Part shown: piece by piece, positions 1 to 6,007 of the stretch
How positions within the stretch are numbered: position 1 is the first letter of the stretch
How the letters are laid out: the number at the start of each line of letters is the position of its first letter
Source: an uncultured Candidatus Saccharibacteria bacterium
Lineage (GTDB): Bacteria > Patescibacteria > Saccharimonadia > Saccharimonadales > UBA10212
DNA length: 11,032 nt
Assembly (NCBI GenBank): GCA_946478715.1
Contig: CAMLDA010000009.1
Location: 1 to 11,032, forward strand
Direction of reading: 5' to 3'
Notes under the pieces: model-generated
Told to the model about the DNA's origin: nothing
Databases searched by the model: none
The model's input: only the letters and a program-made list of their open reading frames with translations
Made by a program: the position numbers and the translations under genes

Positions 1-72
1 GAAGCCCCGGCTCCTGCCGAAGGCGACCAGTCCGGCGGTAATCCAACCGACGCTACCAGCAACGCCCTTTAA
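1..72 (+). CDS. C-terminal end of an unidentified protein (5' truncated)
   Basis: The first 24 codons are open in frame 1 and end in TAA at 70-72. The encoded tail is rich in Ala, Pro, Gly, Asn and acidic residues (begins EAPAPAEGDQ, ends TSNAL), which suggests a flexible, disordered C-terminus. A strong hairpin terminator follows 15 nt after the stop, which supports this being a real gene end. The tail has no domain signature, so I cannot name the product. Confidence 0.6.
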   Translation, partial: EAPAPAEGDQSGGNPTDATSNAL

Positions 73-87
73 GAGGCGAGCTTATGA

Positions 88-119
88 AAAATCACCTCTG
101 TGAAAACAGAGGTGATTTT
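88..119 (+). terminator. Strong intrinsic terminator hairpin after the upstream gene
   Basis: A perfect 13-bp stem (88-100 pairs with 107-119) closes a 6-nt loop (101-106). The stem foot is AAAA/TTTT, so the T-tract is inside the stem and is followed by CTGT. The A-run on the left side gives the mirror shape for the other strand, so it may work in both directions. It lies between the stop at 72 and the der -10 box at 123. Confidence 0.8.
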
Positions 120-128
120 CTGTATAAT
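100..128 (+). promoter_or_regulatory. der promoter, overlapping the terminator
   Basis: A perfect -10 box TATAAT lies at 123-128. Exactly 17 nt upstream is GTGAAA (100-105), a 4/6 match to TTGACA, and it falls in the loop of the terminator hairpin. Transcription should start near 134-136, only a few nt before the der ATG at 138, so the mRNA is predicted to be essentially leaderless. There is no Shine-Dalgarno sequence. Confidence 0.65.
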
Positions 129-137
129 TAGACGGTA

Positions 138-1445
138 ATGAACAATAAGGTGCCTATCGTAGCTATAGTCGGCCGGGCAAATGTTGGTAAATCCAGCCTT
201 TTTAACGCCATAATCGGCCGGCGTGAAGCCATAACCAGCAGCGAAGCCGGGACGACACGCGACAGCCTGACCGCCAAGGCCAGCGCCGGCGGCAAGGATT
301 TCTGGCTGGTCGATACGGCCGGTTTAAAATCTGCCGAAGACGAGTTTGAGCTGACAATCCAGGAGCAGATATCGGAAGCGGCAGCGGCCGCGGATATCAT
401 CCTGGCAGTCACAGAGGCCGATACCCCCATAACGGATGAGGACAGACGGGTGGCCACCATGGCTTTAAAAAGCCGCAAGCCGGTAGTCCTGCTGGTCAAC
501 AAAGCCGATAAGGCGGCGGTTGATACCGATGAGTGGCGGCGGCTTGGGGTGAAAGAGATATTCGCTACCAGCGCTACCCAAAAGACCGGCCTGGACCGGC
601 TTATGGCGTACCTGGCCGGCGAACTGCCCCCGGCCCGCATCCGCAGAAGTTCTGAAGTTATAAAAGTCTCGCTGCTGGGACGGCCTAACGTCGGTAAATC
701 CAGCCTTTTTAACGCGCTCGCCAGGAAACAGCAGGCCATCGTTGCTGACCGGGCGGGAACGACACGCGACGTCAACCGAGCCACCATCAGATTCGAAGGA
801 CGGGAAATTGAACTGATGGATACCGCCGGTATCCGCCGCTCCGGCAAGATTGAGCGGGGAGTCGAACAATTCAGCGTGCTGCGGGCGCTGGCAGCGGTAG
901 AAGAGTCTGATATCTGCCTGCTGCTGATGGATGCTAACGAACTTAACGTCCAGCTGGACCAAAAGATAGCCGGGCTCATCAAAGAGGCGGGCAGGGGTCT
1001 TATTTTGGTCGTCAGCAAATGGGACTCCGTTGATAAGGACGCTTTCACCCACGACCAGCTGAGCCCTCAGATAGCCGCTAATTTTGACTTTGTCCCCTGG
1101 GCGCCGCTTATATTTACCAGCTCCGAAACCGGGCAGAACGTAGCAAAGATATTTGAACTCGTCGTCGAGATTCATGAGCAAAGGCAGCTGCGGGTAAAGA
1201 CCAGCGAACTGAACCACTGGCTAAGGCAGGTGGTGAATGACCACCCGCCCGCAGGGCTGAAAAACCGGCAGCCAAAGCTCAATTATATGGTCCAGGAAGA
1301 GAATGAATTCCCGAATTTCAAAGTGTTCGGCGCCCACACTAAATTCCTGCATTGGAGTTATAAAAGGTACATGGAGCGTAAGTTCCGTGAACAGTGGCCT
1401 CTTACGGGCACGCCGCTCAAGTTCTGGTTCATAGAGAAACATTAG
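138..1445 (+). CDS. der: Ribosome-assembly GTPase Der (EngA), double GTPase domain
   Basis: Der is a cytoplasmic GTPase that binds the maturing 50S subunit. This 435-aa protein has the family's usual length and order: G domain 1, G domain 2, then a KH-like RNA-binding domain (about 350-435). Domain 1 shows a P-loop with NVGKS (K18), VDTAG and NKAD. Domain 2 shows GRPNVGKS (K187), MDTAG and a G4 motif that reads SKWD (293-296) instead of the usual NKWD. The first P-loop has Ala where Pro is common (GRANVGKS). The ATG at 138 starts the first beta strand directly (VPIVAIVGRANVG), lies 10 nt after TATAAT and lacks a ribosome binding site, so leaderless translation is likely. A 23-nt stretch is identical in both P-loop coding regions. 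Identity is secure. Confidence 0.97.
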   Translation: MNNKVPIVAIVGRANVGKSSLFNAIIGRREAITSSEAGTTRDSLTAKASAGGKDFWLVDTAGLKSAEDEFELTIQEQISEAAAAADIILAVTEADTPITDEDRRVATMALKSRKPVVLLVNKADKAAVDTDEWRRLGVKEIFATSATQKTGLDRLMAYLAGELPPARIRRSSEVIKVSLLGRPNVGKSSLFNALARKQQAIVADRAGTTRDVNRATIRFEGREIELMDTAGIRRSGKIERGVEQFSVLRALAAVEESDICLLLMDANELNVQLDQKIAGLIKEAGRGLILVVSKWDSVDKDAFTHDQLSPQIAANFDFVPWAPLIFTSSETGQNVAKIFELVVEIHEQRQLRVKTSELNHWLRQVVNDHPPAGLKNRQPKLNYMVQEENEFPNFKVFGAHTKFLHWSYKRYMERKFREQWPLTGTPLKFWFIEKH

Positions 1446-1449
1446 AGCA

Positions 1450-1455
1450 TAGGAT
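1450..1455 (+). promoter_or_regulatory. Possible pth -10 box or weak ribosome binding site
   Basis: TAGGAT at 1450-1455 matches 4/6 of TATAAT and ends 9 nt before the pth ATG, the same spacing as at der and topA. A 4/6 -35 match (TTCATA, 1428-1433) lies 16 nt upstream, inside the end of der. The AGGA inside it could instead be a weak Shine-Dalgarno sequence. The two readings cannot be separated from sequence alone. Confidence 0.3.
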
Positions 1456-1464
1456 TTAAAAAGT

Positions 1465-2100
1465 ATGGCCTTATTCCAAAAGAAACCCCAGGTACAGTCC
1501 GGAACACCCCTATATACGCTTGGCGCCCATAAGGTCATCCTGATAATCGGCCTGGGTAACCCCGGGAAAGAATACATCGGCACCCGGCACAATATCGGAT
1601 TCGATGTACTGGATGATTTCGCCTCTAAGAACGGTTTTCCGGGCTGGCTATCCAAAAAAGACCTTAAGAGCGACATTTCCACCCATACCTTAGGCGAAAG
1701 CCAGGTGATTTTATGCAAACCCCAGACATTCATGAACAGCAGCGGTGAAGCCGCCCAAGCGGTGCAGCGTTTTTACCGGGTTTATAACCAGAATACTTTG
1801 GCTGTTTATGACGAGCTGGCGATTCCTTTCGGTGCTCTGCGCACCAGATTCGGCGGCAGCGACGGCGGACATAACGGCGTAAAATCGCTTATCCGGCACT
1901 TAGGGGATGATTTTGGACGCCTCCGGCTGGGAATCGGCTCCGATATTTCCGCGAAGGCTGTAGCCGCGGATTTCGTCTTAGGCCGGTTCACTAAGGATGA
2001 ACAGGAGGTCCTGCCGCGGATTATCAGCGAAGCGAGCGTTATGGCCACCGAATTCATCTTTGGAGGCCAGCTTCCGCACGAAACCCGTTCAGTAGTTTAA
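1465..2100 (+). CDS. pth: Peptidyl-tRNA hydrolase
   Basis: Pth cleaves the ester bond between peptide and tRNA on peptidyl-tRNAs that drop off the ribosome, recycling tRNA in the cytoplasm. The E. coli catalytic and substrate-binding residues all have counterparts: N32 (N10), catalytic H42 (H20) in the GLGNPGKEY...TRHNIGFD block, N91 (N68) in FMNSSGEA, D116 (D93) in DELAIPFG and N137 (N114) in GGHNG. At 211 aa it is somewhat longer than the usual 190-195, because about 22 residues (MALFQKKPQV...) precede the family's normal first strand. No in-frame ATG lies nearer the conserved core, so I keep the extended start. It begins 19 nt after der stops, so it may be partly co-transcribed with der. 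Confidence 0.96.
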   Translation: MALFQKKPQVQSGTPLYTLGAHKVILIIGLGNPGKEYIGTRHNIGFDVLDDFASKNGFPGWLSKKDLKSDISTHTLGESQVILCKPQTFMNSSGEAAQAVQRFYRVYNQNTLAVYDELAIPFGALRTRFGGSDGGHNGVKSLIRHLGDDFGRLRLGIGSDISAKAVAADFVLGRFTKDEQEVLPRIISEASVMATEFIFGGQLPHETRSVV

Positions 2101-2111
2101 GCCGCCGGCTT
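2099..2111 (+). terminator. Small hairpin across the pth stop codon
   Basis: AAGCC (2099-2103) pairs with GGCTT (2107-2111) around a 3-nt loop, beginning in the TAA stop codon of pth, and AT-rich DNA follows. With only 5 bp it is at best a weak terminator or 3'-end stabiliser. The larger hairpin at 2135-2167 is a better candidate. Confidence 0.25.
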
Positions 2112-2134
2112 GTTAATAATGGCTATAACCTAAA

Positions 2135-2167
2135 AGCCACCGGAGGGGGTGGGCACCGCCGGTGGCT
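2135..2167 (+). terminator. GC-rich hairpin downstream of pth
   Basis: A perfect 9-bp stem, AGCCACCGG (2135-2143) with CCGGTGGCT (2159-2167), encloses a 15-nt G-rich loop that can form a small inner GGT/ACC pairing. It lies 34 nt after the pth stop. The + strand has only CTATTA after it. On the - strand the stem is followed by TTTTA. It is a likely transcript end or processing structure, but not a textbook terminator. Confidence 0.5.
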
Positions 2168-2258
2168 ATTACACCCTTCAACCCCACCGTGAGCGAAGCG
2201 TACGATGTCCGAAATATTAACGGTACTATCGAGCCAATCAGCCTTACGGCCGAAAATC

Positions 2259-2293
2259 CATCAGGACTCGCTGACCCACATTGATGGGTCCTG
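2259..2293 (+). other. Mutually exclusive hairpins (possible structured RNA)
   Basis: Two stems compete here. GACCCA (2273-2278) pairs with TGGGTC (2285-2290) around a 6-nt loop. CAGGAC (2262-2267) pairs with GTCCTG (2288-2293), reusing three of the same bases. A third option is CATCA (2259-2263) with TGATG (2282-2286). Such switching is typical of attenuators and riboswitches, but also arises by chance. No known riboswitch core was recognised. Confidence 0.3.
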
Positions 2294-2582
2294 CCGGGAA
2301 AAACCGACAGGGCATGAGTTAAAGGGATTAGTTTGTTTAAGAGTTTTCCCTCACCGCTTCCGTGGTTTTATAAACATGAGCAATTGTCGCTGCCGGTCCT
2401 TCCTTATAAACTAAAGGCAGGGAAAAACCAAAAAAGCGGTAAGGGATACCAGTCGGTAAGTGGAGGGTACAACTTATATCCGGCCGGAACTCTTAAACAA
2501 TCTAACAAAGTGTTAGAAATGGGGGGTATAAGGTACAGTAAGCCACATAATTTGACTTACAGCTTGCAATTTTAGCAATAAA

Positions 2583-2629
2583 ATGACTTTGTGTCAATAC
2601 TAGAATATTTATGACTCAAAATGTCAATA
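2583..2629 (+). repeat. Paired ATGACT...TGTCAATA repeats around the dprA start (possible operator)
   Basis: ATGACT-N3-TGTCAATA occurs at 2583-2599 and ATGACT-N5-TGTCAATA at 2611-2629. Each unit contains an inverted TGAC...GTCA (2584-2596 and 2612-2626). The two units bracket the putative -10 box at 2601-2606, and the second overlaps the start codon. This is the arrangement expected of a repressor site pair, but no regulator can be named. Confidence 0.4.
2601..2606 (+). promoter_or_regulatory. dprA -10 box
   Basis: TAGAAT matches 5/6 of the -10 consensus and lies only 4 nt before the ATG at 2611. No -35 is seen at normal spacing. With a usual 6-8 nt distance to the transcription start, the RNA would begin within or just after that ATG. 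This leaves open the in-frame ATG at 2629 as an alternative start. Confidence 0.45.
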
Positions 2630-3477
2630 TGCTTAAGGTTACGGACGCCGGATTTCCGGAAATCTTAAGGAGCATCCCTTCGCCGCCTGAACAGATATAT
2701 TGGTATGGTCAGCCTTTTGAGGAATGGGTGGACAGACCAAAAGTAGCCATTGTCGGCAGCCGTAAGATGAGCGAATACGGCCGGCAGGTAACCTGCGGCC
2801 TGGCCGGGACATTAGCCGCCGCCGGAGTGGTGATTATAAGCGGACTGGCCCTTGGCACAGACGTGACCGCGCACAAGGCGGCTCTTGCCGCCGGCGGAAC
2901 GACCGTAGCCGTAATAGCTACCGGGTTGGACTATATAACCCCTCGCAGCAACTTCTATGTAGCCAGGCAGATTATCCAAACCGGCGCCATTATAAGCGAG
3001 AGGCCGCCGGGCCAGGCAATCCATCTGGGGCTATTCGTATCCCGTAACCGTATTATCAGCGGCTTGGCCGATATAGTCCTTATCCCGGAGGCCGGCTTAA
3101 AGAGCGGCAGCCTGCACACCGCCCGCTTCGCTCTTGAACAGGGAAAGACGGTCATGGCGGTGCCGGGCAATATAAACAATCCGGGCAGCGAAGGCTGCAA
3201 TAACCTTATTAAAAGCGGCGCCATACCCGTCACTTCGGCGGATGATATATTTTTTGCTCTTAATATGCCGCTTGAAAAAGCCCGGCTCAAAAAAGCTTTC
3301 AGGGGGACGCCGGACGAATCCAGGATAATCGAGATTTTAAGAGAAGGCTCGCTGGACCAGGAAAATCTGGCGATGGCCGCCGGCCTGGACGGAGCCACTC
3401 TTGCCAGCACCCTCACCGCCTTGGAGCTGGGAGGCCATATCAGACCGGCAGGAGCCGGGAACTGGACCTTGGCCTGA
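2611..3477 (+). CDS. dprA: DNA-processing protein DprA (Smf), single-stranded DNA and RecA loader
   Basis: DprA binds incoming single-stranded DNA in the cytoplasm and loads RecA during natural transformation. The 288-aa product has the extended Rossmann fold: AIVGSRKMSEYG (46-57), SGLALGTD (77-84), TGLD and the Asn of the YP..N block (104-114), SERPPG (129-134), RNRIISGLAD (145-154), EAGLKSGS (160-167) and VPGNINNPGSEGCNNLI (184-200). A short winged-helix DML1-like domain follows (about 235-288). The N-terminal SAM-like domain of longer homologues is absent. The usual SGLA(R/K)GID reads SGLALGTD, so the basic residue is Leu81. Starts at 2611 or 2629 (M7) are both possible, since MLKVTDAGFPEILR also gives a good N-terminus. 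It ends in TGA 57 nt before topA. Confidence 0.95.
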   Translation: MTQNVNMLKVTDAGFPEILRSIPSPPEQIYWYGQPFEEWVDRPKVAIVGSRKMSEYGRQVTCGLAGTLAAAGVVIISGLALGTDVTAHKAALAAGGTTVAVIATGLDYITPRSNFYVARQIIQTGAIISERPPGQAIHLGLFVSRNRIISGLADIVLIPEAGLKSGSLHTARFALEQGKTVMAVPGNINNPGSEGCNNLIKSGAIPVTSADDIFFALNMPLEKARLKKAFRGTPDESRIIEILREGSLDQENLAMAAGLDGATLASTLTALELGGHIRPAGAGNWTLA

Positions 3478-3501
3478 CTTTTATTGGAATAATCGGTAAT
3501 T

Positions 3502-3525
3502 AGCGGTTCCGCTCTGTGTTAATAT
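3502..3525 (+). promoter_or_regulatory. topA promoter (extended -10) with a short upstream inverted repeat
   Basis: TAATAT (3520-3525) with TG one base upstream (3517-3518) forms an extended -10 element, which can work without a good -35. None is seen. The inferred transcription start near 3532 is about 3 nt before the ATG at 3535, so the message would be leaderless. AGCGG/CCGCT (3502-3513) is a 5-bp inverted repeat that ends 6 nt before the -10. Confidence 0.5.
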
Positions 3526-3534
3526 GTGCGTTAT

Positions 3535-5835
3535 ATGGCCAAAAACCTTGTGATTGTAGAGAGCCCCGCAAAGGCAAAAACCATCGGCGGCTTTTTAGGA
3601 TCCGACTATAAGATAATGAGCAGCTTCGGGCATATCCGCGACCTGCCTAAAAAGGGTATCGGAGTGGATGTCAAAAAGAAGTTCGAGCCGACTTATGAAG
3701 TAAGCCCCGATAAGCAGAAGGTAGCCGCTGAACTTAAGAAGGCCGCCAAAGGCAAGACCGTATGGCTGGCGAGCGATGAAGACCGCGAAGGCGAAGCTAT
3801 TGCCTGGCATATAACCAACGTGCTTGGGCTGGACCCTAAAAAGACGAACCGCATCGTCTTTCATGAAATAACCAAGCCGGCAATCACCTCCGCTATTCAG
3901 AAACCGCGGACCATAGATATGAAACTGGTCGACTCTCAGCAGGCCCGGCGCATCCTTGACCGCCTGGTGGGCTATGAACTGAGCCCCGTCTTATGGAAAA
4001 AAGTGCGCACAGGCCTGTCAGCCGGAAGGGTCCAAAGCGTCGCCGTCAGGCTAATCGTGGAGCGCGAAAGAGAAATCAAGGACCACTTGTCTGAAAGTAA
4101 CTATAAAGTCACCGCCGTCTTCAGCGCCAAAAAAGAGGATTTAGCTGCCGAATTAGATAACAGGCCCTCCGATGACAAAACCGCTAAAAGATTTCTAGAA
4201 TCCCTGCCGGGGGCCACATTTACCGTAGGCAAGGTGGAGCAAAAGCCCGGCAGCCGCAGCCCCAGCCCGCCTTTCACTACCAGCACTCTGCAGCAGGAAG
4301 CCGCCCGGCGGCTTGGGTTCTCGGTCCGCCAGACTATGACATTGGCTCAAAAGCTGTACGAAAGCGGGCATATAACATACATGCGTACCGACAGCACTAA
4401 TCTCTCGCCTTTAGCCATAGATGCGGCCGCCAAATACATAAAGAGCCAGTTCGGTGAAAACTATCTGCAAACCCGCCAGTATAAGACCAAGACGGCCGGC
4501 GCCCAAGAGGCGCATGAGGCCATCCGGCCTACCAACCCGTCCAAGCTTTCAGCCGGCGCCGACAGCGGCCAGAAGAAGCTTTATGAACTGATATGGCGGC
4601 GGATGCTGGCCAGCCAGATGGCGCCGGCCAATATTGAAAAGACCGAAATTACTATCGATATCAAAGGCCGTACAGAAAAATTCCTGGCTAGCGGCGAAGT
4701 GCTGGTATTTGACGGCTATTTCAAAGTTTACGGCGGTGGCAAGGAAGATAAGATACTGCCCGCCGTGGCGGCCGGAGACCAGCTTAAGCTGAAATCGGCC
4801 GCGGCCCTGGAAACGCTCAGCCGCGCGCCGGCACGGTATTCCGAAGCCGGCCTTGTGAGGAAGCTGGAAGAGCTCGGTATAGGCCGCCCCAGCACCTACG
4901 CACCTACCATAGGCACTATCCAGGACCGTGGGTACATCGAAAAGAAAGACGTGGAGGGGGAAGAAAAAGAGCTTAAAGAGCTGGTACTGGAAGGCCGCAA
5001 AGTAGAAGAAAAAGTCCAGAAAGTCACTGTGGGCGCCGACCGCAACAAACTGCTGCCGACACACCTGGCGGATATGGTGACTGATTTCCTGATGAAGTAC
5101 TTCGCCAGCATCATGGATTATGATTTTACCGCCAAGGCGGAGGACCAGTTCGACCACATCGCCGACGGTAAACTGAAATGGCAGGATGCCCTGGAGAATT
5201 TCTACGTGCATTTTCATCCTCTGGTCAAAAAGTCGGAATCAGCCGACCGGGCAGAGGCCGCTCAGGCCAGGCAATTGGGCAAAGACCCTAAAACGGGCCG
5301 GATAGTAGTGGTCCGATACGGCCGATACGGTCCGGTGCTGCAGCTTGGCGAAGCCGGCGAAGACGTGGCCGAAGATGCCCCCAAACCGATTTTCGCGCCT
5401 CTTCCGGAAGGCGCTGATATGGATTCCATCACCTTGGAGCAGGCCTTGCCGATGTTCAAGCTTCCCAGGCTGGTAGGCAAAACGGAGGACGGGAAAGATA
5501 TTACTGCTAATATCGGGCGCTTCGGGCCTTATGTGCAGGTAGAAAAAACCTTTGTCAGTATCAAGGGCCAGGATCCTATGAGGATATCCGAAAGCGAAGC
5601 CCGTGCTCTCATAAAGGAGAAGCAGGCGGCAGAAAAGAAACGCGTCATTGCCGATTTTGGAAAGATAAAGGTATTGAACGGCCCCTACGGCCCTTACGTG
5701 ACCGATGGAAAAGTAAATGCCAAGATACCAAAAGACGTAAAACCAGCCTCTGTCACCGAGGAAAAAGCCAAGAAACTGCTAGCGGAAGCGCCCTCTAAAC
5801 CAAGAAGGCGGTTCACCAAATCAGCTAAAAGGTAG
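3535..5835 (+). CDS. topA: DNA topoisomerase I (type IA), without zinc fingers
   Basis: TopA relaxes negative supercoils by cutting one strand through a 5'-phosphotyrosine link. The 766-aa protein begins with the Toprim domain (NLVIVESPAKAKTIGGFLG, then SDEDREGEA with D81, D83 and E85 as metal-binding acids). The core contains LVGYELSPVLWKKV, the GLSAGRVQSVA motif and catalytic Tyr282 in SGHITYMRTDS. The C-terminus carries about three Topo_C repeats (GRYGPVLQLG, GRFGPYVQV, GPYGPYVTDGK) and a basic tail. The protein has no cysteine, so the four-Cys zinc ribbons of E. coli TopA are absent. I chose the ATG at 3535 because it matches the family N-terminus and follows the -10 box directly. An in-frame GTG at 3526 would add only three residues and overlaps the probable promoter. 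Confidence 0.98.
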   Translation: MAKNLVIVESPAKAKTIGGFLGSDYKIMSSFGHIRDLPKKGIGVDVKKKFEPTYEVSPDKQKVAAELKKAAKGKTVWLASDEDREGEAIAWHITNVLGLDPKKTNRIVFHEITKPAITSAIQKPRTIDMKLVDSQQARRILDRLVGYELSPVLWKKVRTGLSAGRVQSVAVRLIVEREREIKDHLSESNYKVTAVFSAKKEDLAAELDNRPSDDKTAKRFLESLPGATFTVGKVEQKPGSRSPSPPFTTSTLQQEAARRLGFSVRQTMTLAQKLYESGHITYMRTDSTNLSPLAIDAAAKYIKSQFGENYLQTRQYKTKTAGAQEAHEAIRPTNPSKLSAGADSGQKKLYELIWRRMLASQMAPANIEKTEITIDIKGRTEKFLASGEVLVFDGYFKVYGGGKEDKILPAVAAGDQLKLKSAAALETLSRAPARYSEAGLVRKLEELGIGRPSTYAPTIGTIQDRGYIEKKDVEGEEKELKELVLEGRKVEEKVQKVTVGADRNKLLPTHLADMVTDFLMKYFASIMDYDFTAKAEDQFDHIADGKLKWQDALENFYVHFHPLVKKSESADRAEAAQARQLGKDPKTGRIVVVRYGRYGPVLQLGEAGEDVAEDAPKPIFAPLPEGADMDSITLEQALPMFKLPRLVGKTEDGKDITANIGRFGPYVQVEKTFVSIKGQDPMRISESEARALIKEKQAAEKKRVIADFGKIKVLNGPYGPYVTDGKVNAKIPKDVKPASVTEEKAKKLLAEAPSKPRRRFTKSAKR

Positions 5836-5841
5836 CTGGTT
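5819..5841 (+). terminator. Hairpin across the topA stop codon
   Basis: CAGCTA (5822-5827) pairs with TAGCTG (5833-5838), extendable by a G-U and two A-U pairs to 5819-5841, with loop AAAGG. It contains the TAG stop. No T-tract follows, so termination is uncertain. Its right edge overlaps the first base of a DnaA box. Confidence 0.3.
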
Positions 5842-5848
5842 ATCCACA
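5840..5848 (+). promoter_or_regulatory. Perfect DnaA box 1
   Basis: The sequence is TTATCCACA, an exact match to the strongest DnaA-binding 9-mer, just after the topA stop. It also starts an inverted repeat, CCACAA-GAA-TTGTGG (5844-5858). Confidence 0.7.
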
Positions 5849-5917
5849 AGAATTGTGGTGTAGTAAAACAAACATAAACGGATATGTGCGCATACGTCTA
5901 ATTCGTGATAGAATAAA

Positions 5918-5926
5918 TGTGGATAA
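5918..5926 (-). promoter_or_regulatory. Perfect DnaA box 2, inverted, next to the -35 box
   Basis: TGTGGATAA is the exact reverse complement of TTATCCACA. It lies 8 nt upstream of the TTGACA at 5935 and at the edge of an AT-rich stretch (5923-5964). This position suits a DnaA-dependent activator or repressor of the downstream gene. Confidence 0.7.
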
Positions 5927-5934
5927 TTTTTTGT

Positions 5935-5963
5935 TTGACATTTAAAAATTTAAGTTTTATAAT
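5935..5963 (+). promoter_or_regulatory. Consensus sigma-70 promoter of the sigma-4/HARE-HTH gene
   Basis: TTGACA (5935-5940), a 17-nt spacer and TATAAT (5958-5963) match the consensus at every position. Transcription should start near 5970, leaving a leader of about 38 nt. AGGAG at 5983-5987 lies 20 nt from the ATG, farther than a normal ribosome binding site, and no in-frame start codon lies between. This is the only gene in the window with a full -35/-10 promoter and a real leader. Confidence 0.85.
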
Positions 5964-6007
5964 TAGTCAGACAAATCTAATCAGGAGTCCGTTTAACAGA
6001 TACCGAT

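Larger units (their letters stand above)
2101..2610. other. 510-nt intergenic region without a convincing gene
   Basis: Between pth and dprA I see hairpins at 2099-2111, 2135-2167 and 2259-2293, then a purine-rich, increasingly AT-rich stretch and the dprA control region. Two open frames (2205-2414 and 2333-2575) have odd residue composition, no ribosome binding site and no -10 box just before them. I do not regard them as genes. I looked for tRNA, tmRNA, SRP RNA and RNase P RNA core motifs and saw none. The length and nested hairpins would suit an untranslated RNA, but I cannot assign one. Confidence 0.6.

Noticed and set aside
121..128. Extended -10 (TGnTATAAT) at der
   Set aside because: TG directly touches TATAAT, without the one-base gap required for the extended motif.
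128..1048. Long antisense frame opposite der (306 aa)
   Set aside because: Ser/Ala/Arg-rich shadow of the codon bias of der, which is a clear gene. Similar shadows lie opposite topA, the sigma-4 gene and the ATPase gene.
2205..2575. Two overlapping small open frames (2205-2414, 69 aa, and 2333-2575, 80 aa)
   Set aside because: Odd composition rich in Cys, Arg and His, no ribosome binding site or nearby -10 box, no recognisable domain, and they overlap the hairpin-rich segment.
2101..2610. RNase P RNA, because of GCGGTAAG-like strings near 2438
   Set aside because: The conserved GAGGAAAGTCC and ACAGAA core motifs are missing.
5983..5987. AGGAG as the ribosome binding site of the sigma-4/HARE-HTH gene
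   Set aside because: It lies 20 nt before the only good ATG, and no in-frame ATG, GTG or TTG occurs between. It may be fortuitous.
5836..6007. Chromosomal replication origin (oriC)
   Set aside because: Only two DnaA boxes and no dnaA or dnaN gene in the window. A regulatory role at the promoter explains the sites with fewer assumptions, so it is kept only as an alternative in the findings.
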